Below are positions 34,479 through 34,526 of a DNA stretch of 34,526 nt, one piece after another (position 1 is the first letter of the stretch; every line of letters begins with the position of its first letter). This DNA comes from Candidatus Delongbacteria bacterium (GTDB lineage: Bacteria > UBA4055). Position numbers and translations under genes: made by a program. A model generated the notes under the pieces. That model saw only the letters and a list, made by a program, of their open reading frames with translations. It did no database searches and was not told the DNA's origin. Location of the stretch: positions 1-34,526 of the forward strand of contig QKDR01000103.1 of NCBI GenBank assembly GCA_003252515.1, in the 5' to 3' direction.

Positions 34479-34526
34479 TCGTTCGTCATCCTCTTTTTAC
34501 ATTAACATCTCTTCTTCCACACTTAC

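Overview
The window looks like the chromosome of an anaerobic, Gram-negative, moderately AT-rich bacterium. The outer membrane is implied by a Wzi-like barrel, a TolC-type channel and an RND pump. The anaerobic lifestyle is implied by a hybrid-cluster protein and several Fe-S proteins. The secreted FG-GAP/beta-helix/FN3 protein and the 6-bladed-propeller lipoproteins resemble those of the Fibrobacteres-Chlorobi-Bacteroidetes group and neighbouring candidate phyla (Cloacimonadota or Delongbacteria type). That placement is inference from protein style, not from a marker gene. No rRNA, tRNA, CRISPR array, insertion sequence or phage gene was recognised, and no gene-free stretch exceeds 300 bases.

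Layout. (1) 1-5487, minus strand: a tightly overlapping surface-polysaccharide operon, in transcription order GT2 glycosyltransferase, LPG-synthase-TM-type membrane protein, Wzi-like outer membrane protein, rfbC, rfbD and a Wzx-type flippase cut by the window edge. (2) 5572-8142, minus: a large secreted protein with seven FG-GAP repeats, a beta-helix and an FN3 domain. (3) 8232-18673, minus: an efflux operon in the order propeller lipoprotein, TolC-like channel, adaptor, long RND permease, second RND permease. (4) 18803-21262, minus: a secreted papain-family (C1) protease. (5) 21417-24844, plus: a TetR-type regulator, a ferredoxin-like protein, a small cupin and hybrid-cluster protein Hcp, with a recognisable promoter, a palindromic operator candidate and a strong terminator. 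(6) 24897-26000, minus: a second propeller lipoprotein sharing that terminator from the other side. (7) 26144-33376, minus: a polytopic Fe-S protein of NapH/CcoG style, preceded by a 2033-residue protein that joins AddB-like and AddA-like halves in one chain. (8) 33459-34478, minus: an exported TPR/esterase protein.

How the parts work together. Region 1 would make dTDP-rhamnose and assemble and export a rhamnose-containing surface polymer; rfbA and rfbB are not in the window. Region 3 encodes all three layers of a tripartite pump and has two different permeases. Region 5 reads as a nitrosative or redox stress unit controlled by its own TetR repressor. Region 7 is a double-strand-break processing enzyme.

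The most unusual items are the single-chain AddB-AddA fusion, the RND permease with about 200 extra residues of mostly hydrophobic sequence between TM6 and TM7, and a TetR-controlled hcp operon. None can be called undescribed without database searches, which could not be run here.
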